A stretch of 64,000 bases of DNA from an uncultured Shewanella sp. (lineage in GTDB: Bacteria > Pseudomonadota > Gammaproteobacteria > Enterobacterales > Shewanellaceae): assembly GCF_947495455.1 (NCBI RefSeq), contig NZ_CANLZC010000005.1, positions 1 through 64,000 of the forward strand. Reading direction: 5' to 3'. Positions within the stretch are counted from its first letter, which is position 1. The number at the start of each line of letters is the position of its first letter. Below are positions 1-9,363 of the stretch, in pieces. The notes beneath the pieces are model-generated. The model did not search any database and was not told the origin of the DNA. It saw only the letters and a list, made by a program, of their open reading frames with translations. Both the position numbers and the translations under genes were made by a program.

Positions 1-66
1 GTGGGACTGTCTGTTAATGCAGGAGCAATTAACGACCTTGCCTACAGCATGTTGAATTCCCGCTGA
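1..66 (+). CDS. C-terminal end of an unidentified gene cut by the window start
   Basis: Frame 1 is open from the first base to a TGA at 64-66 and gives 21 residues ending in NSR. The other two forward frames close sooner. The fragment is too short to assign to a family. It lies upstream of a Fur-regulated RNA on the same strand. It could also be a chance open frame. Confidence 0.35.
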   Translation: MGLSVNAGAINDLAYSMLNSR

Positions 67-175
67 AAGATCACTTAATATAATGGAATTGGTATCATAA
101 AAAATAATTATAACTTTAATATCAGAAACTTAATTTTTAAGTGTGAAAAAGTACCATTTTTATCCTCATAAAGGC

Positions 176-205
176 TTGCAAACGCAAATGAGAATGATTA
201 CTATT
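176..205 (+). promoter_or_regulatory. Fur-box promoter of the RyhB-like RNA
   Basis: A -35-like TTGCAA (176-181) and a -10-like TACTAT (199-204) are separated by 17 bases. A 19-base Fur-box match, AATGAGAATGATTACTATT (187-205), covers the spacer and the -10. Iron-loaded Fur bound here would block RNA polymerase, the usual arrangement for ryhB. The site is read by eye against the Fur consensus. Confidence 0.7.
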
Positions 206-210
206 AACTT

Positions 211-339
211 GCGTTCTGAAACTCGCTTCTAATATAGAAATAGTAAAATAGTCTTTATTTTTACATTAGTCTTTGAGTTTATATGCACAACATTGCTCAC
301 ACTCTTTTATAGCCGTAGATTTTTCTTCGGCTTTTTTTT
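211..339 (+). ncRNA. ryhB: RyhB-like iron-responsive small RNA
   Basis: RyhB is the Hfq-dependent RNA made under iron starvation that represses mRNAs of non-essential iron proteins by base pairing. Three things identify it here. A Fur-box promoter ends about six bases before 211. The segment GCACAACATTGCTCACA at 285-301 matches the conserved seed core of enterobacterial RyhB almost base for base. A GC hairpin plus T-run terminator ends at 339. No reading frame occupies the interval. The 5' end is inferred from the -10 spacing, giving about 130 nt, somewhat longer than the roughly 90 nt E. coli RNA. Confidence 0.8.
311..339 (+). terminator. Intrinsic terminator of the RyhB-like RNA
   Basis: The stem AGCCG (311-315) pairs with CGGCT (328-332), extended by A-T pairs within the loop, and is followed by a run of eight T (332-339). 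It stands about 90 bases before the next gene, so it ends the small RNA and not a protein transcript. Confidence 0.8.
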
Positions 340-425
340 ATCTCAGAAAAGACCTTATTCTTGCACTTAAGCCATGATTAGGTATAGCATTCCTCCATAT
401 CCCCAACTAGCAATGCAATCATTTC

Positions 426-902
426 ATGCTCCTTTCTCGTCAATTTTCTCGAAAAAAATGGAACAACATCATCATCATAGCTTGTCTTATCATGATATCA
501 GTACTCAGTGTGATCTATGATAAAACAGCGCATCCTCAATTAAATCCGTCTCAAGAAACGATTCCACTATTTGATGAGGCTCTTCCATTAAAACAGCTTG
601 AAATAGGATCTGCGCAATTCACCCAAAAAAAACAGGGCTGGCATTGCAGCATCAATGTCAGTAACTGTAAAAAATGGATTGAAACATGGCAGAATTTAAG
701 GGTAATCCCTTTATCCACAGCCCCCAAATTAAACGAACAAGCACAAGAAGTCGTTTTCTATATTGAAGGTTTTCAAGCGCCACAAGTCTGGCAATTATTT
801 GCAAAACAACACATACTAAAATCCCCTCAAAGCAATTGGTATCAAATGCCCGACATGCCTAATAAGCAATTGCTACCAAAAATGAATGGATCAAAATTTT
901 AA
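426..902 (+). CDS. Hypothetical single-pass membrane protein upstream of mutM
   Basis: The product has 158 residues. After a short basic N-terminus (RQFSRKKW) comes one hydrophobic segment at about residues 14-29, followed by a soluble, probably periplasmic domain of about 125 residues with two nearby cysteines (HCSINVSNCKKW). That layout suggests a membrane-anchored protein. I do not recognise a named domain. It ends 26 bases before mutM on the same strand, so the two may be co-transcribed. Its function is unknown. The start is the first ATG of the open frame and no strong ribosome-binding site was seen. Confidence 0.7.
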   Translation: MLLSRQFSRKKWNNIIIIACLIMISVLSVIYDKTAHPQLNPSQETIPLFDEALPLKQLEIGSAQFTQKKQGWHCSINVSNCKKWIETWQNLRVIPLSTAPKLNEQAQEVVFYIEGFQAPQVWQLFAKQHILKSPQSNWYQMPDMPNKQLLPKMNGSKF

Positions 903-928
903 TCCACCAAAAATGAGAGCGCTTTCCT

Positions 929-1744
929 ATGCCCGAATTACCTGAAGTTGAAGTGACCCGCCAAGGTATTTCACCTTATTTGATTGATAATAAAGTAACA
1001 AACTTAACCGTTCGCAATGGAAAACTGCGCTGGCCAGTACCCGATATCGCACAGCAAATCGTTGGACAAGTGATCCGCGATGTCAGACGTCGAGCAAAAT
1101 ATCTACTGATTGATACGGATGCGGGGACAACAATTATTCATCTGGGCATGTCTGGCAGTTTAAGGCTAGTCTCAGTCGGTACCCCTGTTGAGAAACATGA
1201 TCACATAGATCTAGCCTTGGCCAGTGGCCGTATCTTACGGCTAAACGATCCCCGCCGATTCGGTGCTTGGCTTTGGTGTGAACTACCAGAACAAGCCCAC
1301 CCTTTATTATCAAAATTAGGCCCAGAGCCGCTACTGAGCCAGTTTAATGCCGATTATTTATTTGATGCATTAAAAAATAAAAAAAAGGCGATTAAATTGT
1401 GTTTAATGGATAACCACATTGTCGTCGGTGTCGGTAACATTTATGCAAACGAAGCCTTATTCTTCGCCGGGATCCACCCTCAAACCCCAGCTGGCCATAT
1501 TGATATTGAGCGCCTAAGGATATTGGTTGCTAATATTAAAGAAATTCTTAAAAATGCCATTAAACAAGGTGGAACAACATTAAAAGATTTCACTAATGCC
1601 GAAGGGAAGCCCGGTTATTTTGCTCAGAAATTACATGTTTATGGCAGAGGCGGACAAGCCTGTACCCACTGTGGTCATTTACTCAGTGAAATAAAGCTTG
1701 GGCAACGAGCAAGCGTTTTTTGTCCTGTCTGCCAAACGTTATAG
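929..1744 (+). CDS. mutM: Formamidopyrimidine-DNA glycosylase (MutM/Fpg)
   Basis: This base-excision repair enzyme removes 8-oxoguanine and ring-opened purines and nicks the strand by beta/delta elimination. The mature N-terminus PELPEVE carries the catalytic proline and glutamate. The helix-two-turn-helix region contains [13 protein letters not shown], and the C-terminus has a zinc finger with paired cysteines (CTHC ... CPVC). The length of 271 residues is normal for the family. It begins 26 bases after the membrane-protein gene and ends 34 bases before the glutamine-synthetase-family gene, all on the plus strand. Confidence 0.97.
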   Translation: MPELPEVEVTRQGISPYLIDNKVTNLTVRNGKLRWPVPDIAQQIVGQVIRDVRRRAKYLLIDTDAGTTIIHLGMSGSLRLVSVGTPVEKHDHIDLALASGRILRLNDPRRFGAWLWCELPEQAHPLLSKLGPEPLLSQFNADYLFDALKNKKKAIKLCLMDNHIVVGVGNIYANEALFFAGIHPQTPAGHIDIERLRILVANIKEILKNAIKQGGTTLKDFTNAEGKPGYFAQKLHVYGRGGQACTHCGHLLSEIKLGQRASVFCPVCQTL

Positions 1745-1778
1745 CTAAATCAATATCACCTTTCATAAGGGGCCATCA

Positions 1779-3209
1779 ATGCAGAATGATACTGTCAATT
1801 CACACCAAGATTCGAGTGTTCAAAGCGCGGAAAAAACAGCAATTGAATTAACCGAGCAACTGCAAGAACAGGGCATTCGTGCGATTTCCTTATCTTATAT
1901 TGATAATAGTGGTGTGAGTAGAATGAAAGGGATCCCAACCTCACGCCTCAAAAATGCAGCCATGTGGGGAGTGGGTATGTCTCCTGTTTTTGATACTTTC
2001 TTACTCAATGATGGCTCAACATACAGTGCCAGTGCTGGTGGCCCCGTAGGCGATATTAGAATGTTTCCCGATCTGACAAAAGTCACGCCATTAGCCGGGG
2101 AACTTGGATGGGCTTGGGCACCCGTTGATAGATTCAAACAAACCGGACAACCACATGAACAATGTCAGCGTCAATTTTTAAAAAAAATGATCCAAGAAGC
2201 TAACGCTCAAGGTTATGAACTGAGTATGGCCTTTGAAATAGAATGGATGTTGAGCCAAGAACAGAGCGGTGTTTTTAAGCCGCTAAATACAAGCCCTGCA
2301 TATAGCCATCAACGCATTACCGAAGTGTCTCGTTATAGTGTCGATTTGCTCGATGCATTAGCGAAACAGGGAATTGACGTTGAGCAACTGCATCCTGAGT
2401 ATTCTCCAGGTCAATTTGAATTGTCTATTCGTCACAGCGATCCCCTCACTGCAGCTGATTTAAACATCCTTGTCCGTCAAACCATAAGAGCCATTGGCCT
2501 GCAACATCAAATGCACACGACATTCTCACCTTGTGTTGTCGATGGTGGAGTCGGTAACGGCTGCCACTTACACCTAAGTCTCAATAAAAAAAGCAATAAA
2601 AACGGCTATACACAAAAAAGTATTAACTTGTTTCAAGCAGGAACAGGTCCAGAAGGGATAACACAAGAAGGTGAGTATTTCATATCAGGTATTTTAAATG
2701 CCTTACCTTCTTTGCTCGCTATCACCGCACCCAGTGTCGCCAGTTATTTACGCCTCATACCGCACCATTGGTCAGGCAATCATCAATGCTGGGGCGTCGA
2801 AAACAGAGAAGCCGCCATTCGCTTTATTAAGGGCTCACCAGCAAATAGCCATAACACCGCCAATATAGAAATCAAAACCATCGATGCCACTGCCAATCCT
2901 TATTTGGTGATAGGTTGCATCATAGCCCATGGATTAGCAGGATTAAAGAAAAAAACAGCATTACCCGCCCCCGTTAATGTCGATCCTGCCACCCTAACAG
3001 TCACACCAAATAAAGCATTGAAAGGAGTTAAACCCCTCCCCACTCAATTACAAGATAGCCTAGCAGCGTTTAAACAGGACAGCATTTTACAAACGGCACT
3101 GGGTAAGCCCTTATTTGAGACGCTTATAGCCATTCGAACAGCCGAAATAGCCTTATTTAAAGACTCAACGACCCCAGAGATTATTGCTGAAACTTGTTGG
3201 CGTCATTAG
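1779..3209 (+). CDS. Glutamine synthetase family enzyme (GlnA-like, possibly gamma-glutamylpolyamine synthetase)
   Basis: The family uses ATP to form gamma-glutamyl amides from glutamate and either ammonia or an amine. In the 476-residue product, FEIEWML near residue 152 fits the metal-binding glutamate strand, GNGCHLHLSL the ATP/metal histidine motif, and GVENREAAIRFI the arginine and ENR-type active-site region. The acidic beta-grasp N-terminus (about 20-110) precedes the catalytic barrel. The non-canonical sequence resembles the PuuA/GlnA-like branch more than housekeeping GlnA. No polyamine genes are adjacent, so the amine substrate is unknown. It follows mutM by 34 bases, and AAGGGG at about 1767-1772 serves as ribosome-binding site. 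Confidence 0.85.
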   Translation: MQNDTVNSHQDSSVQSAEKTAIELTEQLQEQGIRAISLSYIDNSGVSRMKGIPTSRLKNAAMWGVGMSPVFDTFLLNDGSTYSASAGGPVGDIRMFPDLTKVTPLAGELGWAWAPVDRFKQTGQPHEQCQRQFLKKMIQEANAQGYELSMAFEIEWMLSQEQSGVFKPLNTSPAYSHQRITEVSRYSVDLLDALAKQGIDVEQLHPEYSPGQFELSIRHSDPLTAADLNILVRQTIRAIGLQHQMHTTFSPCVVDGGVGNGCHLHLSLNKKSNKNGYTQKSINLFQAGTGPEGITQEGEYFISGILNALPSLLAITAPSVASYLRLIPHHWSGNHQCWGVENREAAIRFIKGSPANSHNTANIEIKTIDATANPYLVIGCIIAHGLAGLKKKTALPAPVNVDPATLTVTPNKALKGVKPLPTQLQDSLAAFKQDSILQTALGKPLFETLIAIRTAEIALFKDSTTPEIIAETCWRH

Positions 3210-3242
3210 TCATTCGTCATTAAAAAAATAAAAGAAGGAGCG

Positions 3243-3734
<492 letters not shown>

Positions 3735-3881
3735 TTAAATATCGTTGCCGCTATCCTACCCTTGAATTTAATTTTTGTGAATCATGACAAGCCGCTAAAT
3801 AACCTGAACTAAAAATAATGAGTGTCAAAAACTCAAAATAACTCACTGAGTATCAAAAATTAAATACAATTTGAATATTCT

Positions 3882-4556
3882 TTATTTTCGCATTGGCCAA
3901 GCTAATGATGCTGGGTTGCCTATATGCTGCAGCGCAGATTGCGTGCTAAAAGAGGTAAAATAATGACCTTGAATTGGGTCATCCTTAAAAAAATAATCAT
4001 GACCGGAATAAGTAAACGAGAGACAATAAGCATGTAAGTAAGTACGATCGCCCGTATCGCCACCATAAAGCCCATCACCTAAAATAGGCACACTCAAACT
4101 GGATAATGCCACTCTCAATTGATGTGTTTTACCACTATGGGGCTTCAATAAATACAACCTTAACCCATTATCTAAAGCGTAAGAAAAAAACTGCGTTATA
4201 GCAGGATTAAGCCGAGTTCGAAGCAATTTATACATACTTCTGCGAGCTTTGCCCATGTCACCAATGACCCAACCTTGTTTTTTCTTAGGCTTACCTTGTG
4301 CAATGGCAAGATAATACTTTTGCACTTGGTGCGTACTCAACAACTGAGTAAATTCTGCAGCGGCTTTGGCAGTTTTAGCAAATAATAATAACCCCGACGT
4401 AGGGGAATCCAAACGATGAACGGAGTAGAGTTTAATGTTCAAATCCAATTCTAACTGCGCCATGATACCTGCAGAACCTGATTGACTATGAAAATGAACA
4501 CCCATTGATTTTGAAACCACTAAAAAAGCAGTTTCATTTGCAACAACTCGATACAT
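3882..4556 (-). CDS. RNA pseudouridine synthase, RluA family
   Basis: These enzymes isomerise uridine to pseudouridine in rRNA or tRNA. The catalytic aspartate lies in HRLDSPTSGLLLFAKT at about residues 47-62. The later KTHQLRVALSSLSVPILGDGLYGG block is the second conserved RluA motif. At 224 residues it is short and lacks an N-terminal S4 domain. Its target site cannot be read from sequence. It is 14 bases downstream of the histidine kinase gene on the same strand and may be the last gene of that transcript. Confidence 0.88.
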   Translation of the reverse strand: MYRVVANETAFLVVSKSMGVHFHSQSGSAGIMAQLELDLNIKLYSVHRLDSPTSGLLLFAKTAKAAAEFTQLLSTHQVQKYYLAIAQGKPKKKQGWVIGDMGKARRSMYKLLRTRLNPAITQFFSYALDNGLRLYLLKPHSGKTHQLRVALSSLSVPILGDGLYGGDTGDRTYLHAYCLSFTYSGHDYFFKDDPIQGHYFTSFSTQSALQHIGNPASLAWPMRK

Positions 4557-4570
4557 ATACCCAACATTCT

Positions 4571-5935
4571 CTAAAAAATAACGGTAACAACTAATCCTGG
4601 ATGGTTGTCACTCAAAGTAATGCTGGCATTATGACGTGATAATATGGCTTTCACCATAGATAATCCCAATCCTGTTCCTTTAAAATGCCGACTGGGATCG
4701 AGTCTCACTAAACGTTCAAATACACGCTCTTTATCTTCATCTGGAATACCTATTCCATCATCGGTAATCGTTAACGTATTGGCTTTTTGAATAATTTGTA
4801 TTTTTGCGCCTTTGGGAGAATACTTAATAGCATTATCAACAAGATTAAACAAAGCTTGAAACAATAAGTATTTATCTCCGGTAATCACATAATCGTCTTC
4901 CATTTCTAACACGAGACTCTGCTCATTGTATTCGGTAATCGCTTCTGCCATTTCAAATAAATCACGACTAATCGCTTGTAAACTAAGCTCTTGCAGCTCA
5001 AGAGTTTGCTGCCCTTCTTCAATTCGCGTTAAAGATAGCATAGCATCAAAAGTCGCCAAACAATCATCTAACTCTTCAGTGATAATCGCACAATTTTCTG
5101 GTAATGCCTCAGGGGGTTTTTCTGGAAGTTGTTCAAGACCAATGCGTAAATGTGACAGAGGCGTTCTTAAATCATGAGCAATATTATCTGTGACACCACG
5201 CACAGCAGCAAGATTACCTTCTAGAGTATCTAATACACTATTAAATTGCTGCGCTAACATATCAAATTCATCTTTACGCCAACTAATAGGCAGTCGTGTG
5301 GAATATTCCCCTTGCTCTATTTTTTCACTCAGTCGGTTGTATTGCACTAGGCGTCGTAAAAGCGTCTTAGAAAAAAGATACCCCAAAGCCAGTGTTAATA
5401 CTATGGTTAACATAAGTGCCGTAATCGCAGCATTACTGAATTTATCAATCAAGGTACCCAGTTGATCGGTTCGTGTTGCAATGAGCACTGGGCCATAGCG
5501 CGTCATCGCTAAACCACCTGTCAATATATGCAATTTATCCGATCCACCAGCGAAAACAGGAAACTCTTTCTTTTTTGGTAACATAGGCATATCATCAGGG
5601 ATCATACTAAGCGCCCCAATAAGATCCACTGAGTTTCGCCAAACAATTAATGCCACTTTAGGATCTGCTGTTCTCACTTGTGTCGCGAAGCTTCGACGAT
5701 CAAGCGTTAATGCCATCTGTTGATAGCGTGTTTTTTCTGCTGCCAGCTGCTGATCGAGTTGTAGCTCTTGCTCATTCATTAGCTGCCGATACATACCAAA
5801 TAATAAAGTACCAATAATCAAAATAACCAATATTGAAAAAATAATGGTTATTCTCCATGCACTACTTTGGTGGGGCTTAATGCCCTTGACGTAACCGATA
5901 ACCTGCGCCTCTAACCGTTTCGATGAGTTCGCCAT
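4571..5935 (-). CDS. Sensor histidine kinase of an OmpR-type two-component system
   Basis: This 454-residue inner-membrane kinase has a first transmembrane helix at about 28-50, a periplasmic sensor of roughly 115 residues, a second helix near 168-190 and a HAMP linker. The dimerisation helix carries the phosphorylated histidine in NIAHDLRTPLSHL. The ATPase domain has N box NLVDNAIKYSP, DDGIGIP and GTGLGLSMVKAIL. GAGGAG lies seven bases before this ATG. The start falls inside the regulator gene, giving a 59-base overlap and probable translational coupling. With the BOF/PepSY genes upstream, the arrangement recalls ygiW-qseBC, but the signal sensed is unknown. Confidence 0.93.
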   Translation of the reverse strand: MANSSKRLEAQVIGYVKGIKPHQSSAWRITIIFSILVILIIGTLLFGMYRQLMNEQELQLDQQLAAEKTRYQQMALTLDRRSFATQVRTADPKVALIVWRNSVDLIGALSMIPDDMPMLPKKKEFPVFAGGSDKLHILTGGLAMTRYGPVLIATRTDQLGTLIDKFSNAAITALMLTIVLTLALGYLFSKTLLRRLVQYNRLSEKIEQGEYSTRLPISWRKDEFDMLAQQFNSVLDTLEGNLAAVRGVTDNIAHDLRTPLSHLRIGLEQLPEKPPEALPENCAIITEELDDCLATFDAMLSLTRIEEGQQTLELQELSLQAISRDLFEMAEAITEYNEQSLVLEMEDDYVITGDKYLLFQALFNLVDNAIKYSPKGAKIQIIQKANTLTITDDGIGIPDEDKERVFERLVRLDPSRHFKGTGLGLSMVKAILSRHNASITLSDNHPGLVVTVIF

Positions 5936-6554
5936 GTCCCAACTCCTCGAGCTTTCTACGAAGTTTTGCTATATGAACATCGATGACATTTGTTCGAGGA
6001 TCAAAATGATAATCCCACACAGCTTCAAATAATAATGTTCGGCTAATCACTTGATCAGCATGCTCCATTAAATATTTTAGTAGCTGAAACTCTTTTGGTT
6101 GCAGCATAAGCTCATTATCATCAACTAATACTTTTCGAGTCAGTAGCTCCATGGTCAATGGACCGACAACAAGATCCGTTTTCGTCGGTTGTAACTCACC
6201 TCTTTGCATTAGCTTTTCGGCTCTCACTAAGAGTTCAGAAAAAGCGAAAGGTTTAGTCATATAGTCATCCCCTCCCGCTCGCAATCCTTTTACTCTCTCA
6301 TCAACATGGCTTAATGCTGATAAAATTAGCACCGGCGTCTGACTTCCCGTTGCTCTTAAAGCCGCAAGGACTTTTAATCCATCCAATTGGGGTAACATAC
6401 GATCTAAAATAATCAAATCATACTTCATACTCGTCGCAAGCAATAAGCCTTGATGCCCATCGGATGCGGTTTCAATATTATAACCTTGCTCAGCGAACCC
6501 TTTGACAACATAATCAATTGTTGTACTATCGTCTTCTACTATCAGTATTTTCAT
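5877..6554 (-). CDS. OmpR/PhoB-family response regulator
   Basis: The 225-residue DNA-binding regulator is partner of the overlapping kinase. The receiver domain (1-115) has acidic residues VEDDS, phospho-acceptor aspartate in LIILDRMLP near residue 51, and the conserved lysine in MTKPF. The winged-helix output domain (about 130-222) includes VIDVHIAKLRRKLEELG and the RGAGYRL ending typical of the family. Its start lies three bases after the stop of the PepSY-like gene, so all four genes of 4571-7461 look like one operon. Target promoters are unknown. Confidence 0.95.
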   Translation of the reverse strand: MKILIVEDDSTTIDYVVKGFAEQGYNIETASDGHQGLLLATSMKYDLIILDRMLPQLDGLKVLAALRATGSQTPVLILSALSHVDERVKGLRAGGDDYMTKPFAFSELLVRAEKLMQRGELQPTKTDLVVGPLTMELLTRKVLVDDNELMLQPKEFQLLKYLMEHADQVISRTLLFEAVWDYHFDPRTNVIDVHIAKLRRKLEELGHGELIETVRGAGYRLRQGH

Positions 6555-6557
6555 ATG

Positions 6558-7079
6558 TTAATCCCATTTCAGCAAAGGCAATAAGCGTTGACTATTAATG
6601 TTATATGCCAATTGGTGCTGACCTTCTTGCGTTAAAAATTCAAGTTCTAGATAATTTATGCCCAATGCATTATCTATACTTGCTTTAATCAAATACCCTT
6701 TATTATTCTTACTCGCTTTTTGAACTAACTTAGAAAAAGTCATACCGACACTTTTTAAAGCCAAAACGGCGAGTAATTCACTTTTTTCCTTTCTATTAAA
6801 AAAAGAAGCATGTTGTGATAATAGCTCTCCATCACGAGCACGATATGAATAATTTAATACTTCATTTGACTTAGTATTAATCATTCGAAAATCATAAACC
6901 AGTTCGCCTTCTTTCTGCTCAACATCAAAACTGGATATGTCACCTAAATGTAAATTTTCAAGCTTACGCATAACAAGCATAATCGGTTGATTATCAGCCT
7001 GAGAAAGTAATAAATAAAGCTCAGGCTCTGCTGCAACGCTCCCAGAAAAAAGGATTAACCCTATTAGCCATCGAGCCAT
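6558..7079 (-). CDS. Exported PepSY-like hypothetical protein
   Basis: The start chosen, MARWLIGLILFSGSVAAEPE, gives a clean signal peptide of about 17 residues and has GGAGGA just upstream. A longer frame reaches 7112 but would put charged and histidine-rich residues before the signal. The mature part (about 155 residues) has two similar halves of the type '...YDFRMINTKSNEVLNYSYRARDG' and 'LGINYLELEFLTQEGQHQLAYNINSQ', which resembles paired PepSY folds. That family name is an inference from pattern. Its position between a BOF protein and the response regulator suggests an accessory role in periplasmic sensing. Confidence 0.7.
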   Translation of the reverse strand: MARWLIGLILFSGSVAAEPELYLLLSQADNQPIMLVMRKLENLHLGDISSFDVEQKEGELVYDFRMINTKSNEVLNYSYRARDGELLSQHASFFNRKEKSELLAVLALKSVGMTFSKLVQKASKNNKGYLIKASIDNALGINYLELEFLTQEGQHQLAYNINSQRLLPLLKWD

Positions 7080-7128
7080 GGCTCCTCCATGATGAATACC
7101 GCTGTGTATCATATAAACAATATCATTA

Positions 7129-7461
7129 TTAAATCAGACGAGCACTGTCAATTTCAATTTCAAGCCCATGCCAGCGATCCTCTTTTCGGCCAATCAATTT
7201 AACCTGACTATGGCTTAATACTTCCATATCACGCCATAAAGTATCTTTTATTTCAACTTCAATATCACCCGCATTATCACGAAACAAGTACGATTCATCA
7301 TTTAAACTTTTAACCAAATACCCAGAAAAAGCAACTGGTAGACTAGAAGCCATATTTTTATTGGTTGAGGTTAAGCTCAGTTCAGTCTGTTGATTTTCAG
7401 CGTGTACAGGTAAAGTTAATACGCATGTTAATATGATGGAGCTCGCTAATGTTTTCGTCAT
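7129..7461 (-). CDS. BOF (YgiW/YdeI) family periplasmic protein
   Basis: The start is set at MTKTLASSIILTCVLTLPVHAE, which has AGGAG six bases upstream and gives a signal peptide of about 20 residues. The mature protein of about 90 residues shows the bacterial OB-fold pattern: FSGYLVKSLNDESYLFRDNAGDIEVEI, then an acidic IEIDSARLI ending. Family members are small stress-tolerance proteins often encoded beside qseBC-type two-component genes, as here. It may bind a ligand for the kinase, but that is inference. The longer frame to 7527 is not needed. Confidence 0.85.
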   Translation of the reverse strand: MTKTLASSIILTCVLTLPVHAENQQTELSLTSTNKNMASSLPVAFSGYLVKSLNDESYLFRDNAGDIEVEIKDTLWRDMEVLSHSQVKLIGRKEDRWHGLEIEIDSARLI

Positions 7462-7571
7462 CTTTTGCTCCTGTACTAAATATAAGCTAGGGTACAGAAG
7501 CGTTAATAATCTTGAGGTGACTAACAAATTAAATTTTGATCATCTGTTTATGACTATTCAACATTATTATT

Positions 7572-8693
7572 TCAATTACTGGAAGAAAAAATATGAATAC
7601 AGCTTAAATTTAACATAGCTAAACTCTCTTTTCCTTGCATTAAGCCCAATTGCTTAACAACTTGTACAGGCAGTTCCAAATGTAACCTTTGGGCATTAGC
7701 ATTGACACTCAGTATGATTCGAATCATGTCACCTATAGCAAGTAAAGACACAACCGTCACCACAAAACAATTTGGCTCCTTTGCAAGAGATAAATCATCA
7801 TACAATTCAATACCTGAATTTGATACCATCCAACGAACATCTTGTCCTTGTACAAGCGAGGCTTGATAAGCCGCATTCACTTTCACACCTTGCCAATATA
7901 AGCAAGAAACATCAGTGGATATTGTATCTGTCGTCACCACACCATCAAACACATTTTTCTGCCCCATTTGTTTGGCCACAATTTCTGATGTCGGTCGACT
8001 CAGCAAAGCTTGAGGGCTGCCATGCTGCAACATATAACCATCATCCATTAGCAATATATTGTCGGCCAACAACAATGCTTCTTTTAAATCATGAGTCACC
8101 ATAATCACAGGAATGTTTAAACTGCTTTTTAAATCAAATAAAGACTCATAAAGAAATTCTCGAGTCTTCCAGTCAACAGCTGAAAAAGGCTCATCCAACA
8201 ACAAGAGCGTCGGTTCTCGCGCCAAAGCTCTTGCAAGAGCAATCCTTTGCTGCTGCCCACCGGATAGCGCACTAGGGCGACGATGAGCGACATGAGTTAA
8301 ATTCATCTCAGCTAACCACTGCATTGCACGGTGTTTTCTTGCCACTTTAGGAATATGATCTAACCCTGCTAAAATGTTCTCTAATGCCGTGAGATGAGGA
8401 AACAAGCCAAAATGTTGAGGAACATAACCAACATGACGCTCTGCAGGTGACATATGTATATGTCCTTTAGCATCAAATAAGCAACGTCCCCCACATTCAA
8501 TGTGGCCAGTTCGCGGTAAACTAAGTCCTGCAAGCACTCGCAATAATGTTGACTTCCCTCCACCAGAAGGTCCTACTATGGCTAACAGCTTTCCCGCTTC
8601 ACAGCTAAAATCTACCTTTAGTGGAATAGGTAGCGATTGCTCTATTTGACAGTAAAGGGCTCTATTAGTATGAATGTTAGTGTTAATGCTCAT
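7572..8693 (-). CDS. modC: Molybdate ABC transporter ATP-binding protein (ModC)
   Basis: ModC drives molybdate import by ATP hydrolysis. Walker A is GPSGGGKST, the ABC signature LSGGQQQRIALARAL, and Walker B LLLLDEPFSAVD with the switch histidine in MVTHD. The last roughly 100 residues form a single TOBE/MOP-like domain (VTVVSLLAIGDMIRIILSVNANAQ), which binds molybdate in ModC proteins. At 373 residues it is full length. It overlaps modB by 11 bases, so the three transport genes are translated together. Confidence 0.93.
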   Translation of the reverse strand: MSINTNIHTNRALYCQIEQSLPIPLKVDFSCEAGKLLAIVGPSGGGKSTLLRVLAGLSLPRTGHIECGGRCLFDAKGHIHMSPAERHVGYVPQHFGLFPHLTALENILAGLDHIPKVARKHRAMQWLAEMNLTHVAHRRPSALSGGQQQRIALARALAREPTLLLLDEPFSAVDWKTREFLYESLFDLKSSLNIPVIMVTHDLKEALLLADNILLMDDGYMLQHGSPQALLSRPTSEIVAKQMGQKNVFDGVVTTDTISTDVSCLYWQGVKVNAAYQASLVQGQDVRWMVSNSGIELYDDLSLAKEPNCFVVTVVSLLAIGDMIRIILSVNANAQRLHLELPVQVVKQLGLMQGKESLAMLNLSCIHIFSSSN

Positions 8694-9363
8694 ATTTATA
8701 ACTCGAGCTGAAATGGCGTGATAAGCTTGTTGTTAGTGCAAGTACGCTGATTGCAAAAATTAGTAACACCAAAGACATTAATCCCGCACTTTCAAAATCA
8801 AATGCTTGAACACTGTCATAGATAGCAATAGCAATAGTTTGTGTTTCACCCACGATATTGCCTCCCATCATTAACACTACGCCAAATTCACCTAGCACAT
8901 GAGAAAAGCACAAAACTAATGCCATGAGTATTCCAGGCCAAATCATAGGTAACTCTATTTTGAGTAATATTTTCAACCTACTCATGCCACAACACTCAGC
9001 GGCATCACGCATTTCTATGGGAATAGCTTCAAAAGCACGTTGAATGGGCTGAACAGCAAAAGGAACATTAACCAGAATCGATGCGACGACAAGACCCGAA
9101 AAGTGAAAGACTAACTGAATGCCAAACCATTCTTGTAATTGTTGACCCAACCAAGACTGCTGACCTAGCCCTGATAATAAGTAATACCCGACAACCGTTG
9201 GCGGTAATACTAAGGGCACCATCACTAACGCTTCAATCCAAGCTTTACCTTTGAACTGACTATAAGCCAGTAATCGACTAAAAAAAATGGAAAATGGAAT
9301 AAGAATTAATACAGTGACAGCACTTAATTTTACCGACAGATAGAGTGCTTGCCAATCCATCAT
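8683..9363 (-). CDS. modB: Molybdate ABC transporter permease (ModB)
   Basis: This 226-residue integral membrane subunit forms the channel of the ModABC importer. It has about five or six hydrophobic helices and the permease EAA loop, visible in EMRDAAECCGMSRLKILLKIELPMIWPGIL, where it contacts ModC. The phrase GEFGVVLMMGGNIVGETQTI is characteristic of ModB. Its start overlaps the end of modA by four bases (ATGA type), and its end overlaps modC. Confidence 0.95.
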   Translation of the reverse strand: MMDWQALYLSVKLSAVTVLILIPFSIFFSRLLAYSQFKGKAWIEALVMVPLVLPPTVVGYYLLSGLGQQSWLGQQLQEWFGIQLVFHFSGLVVASILVNVPFAVQPIQRAFEAIPIEMRDAAECCGMSRLKILLKIELPMIWPGILMALVLCFSHVLGEFGVVLMMGGNIVGETQTIAIAIYDSVQAFDFESAGLMSLVLLIFAISVLALTTSLSRHFSSSYKYEH

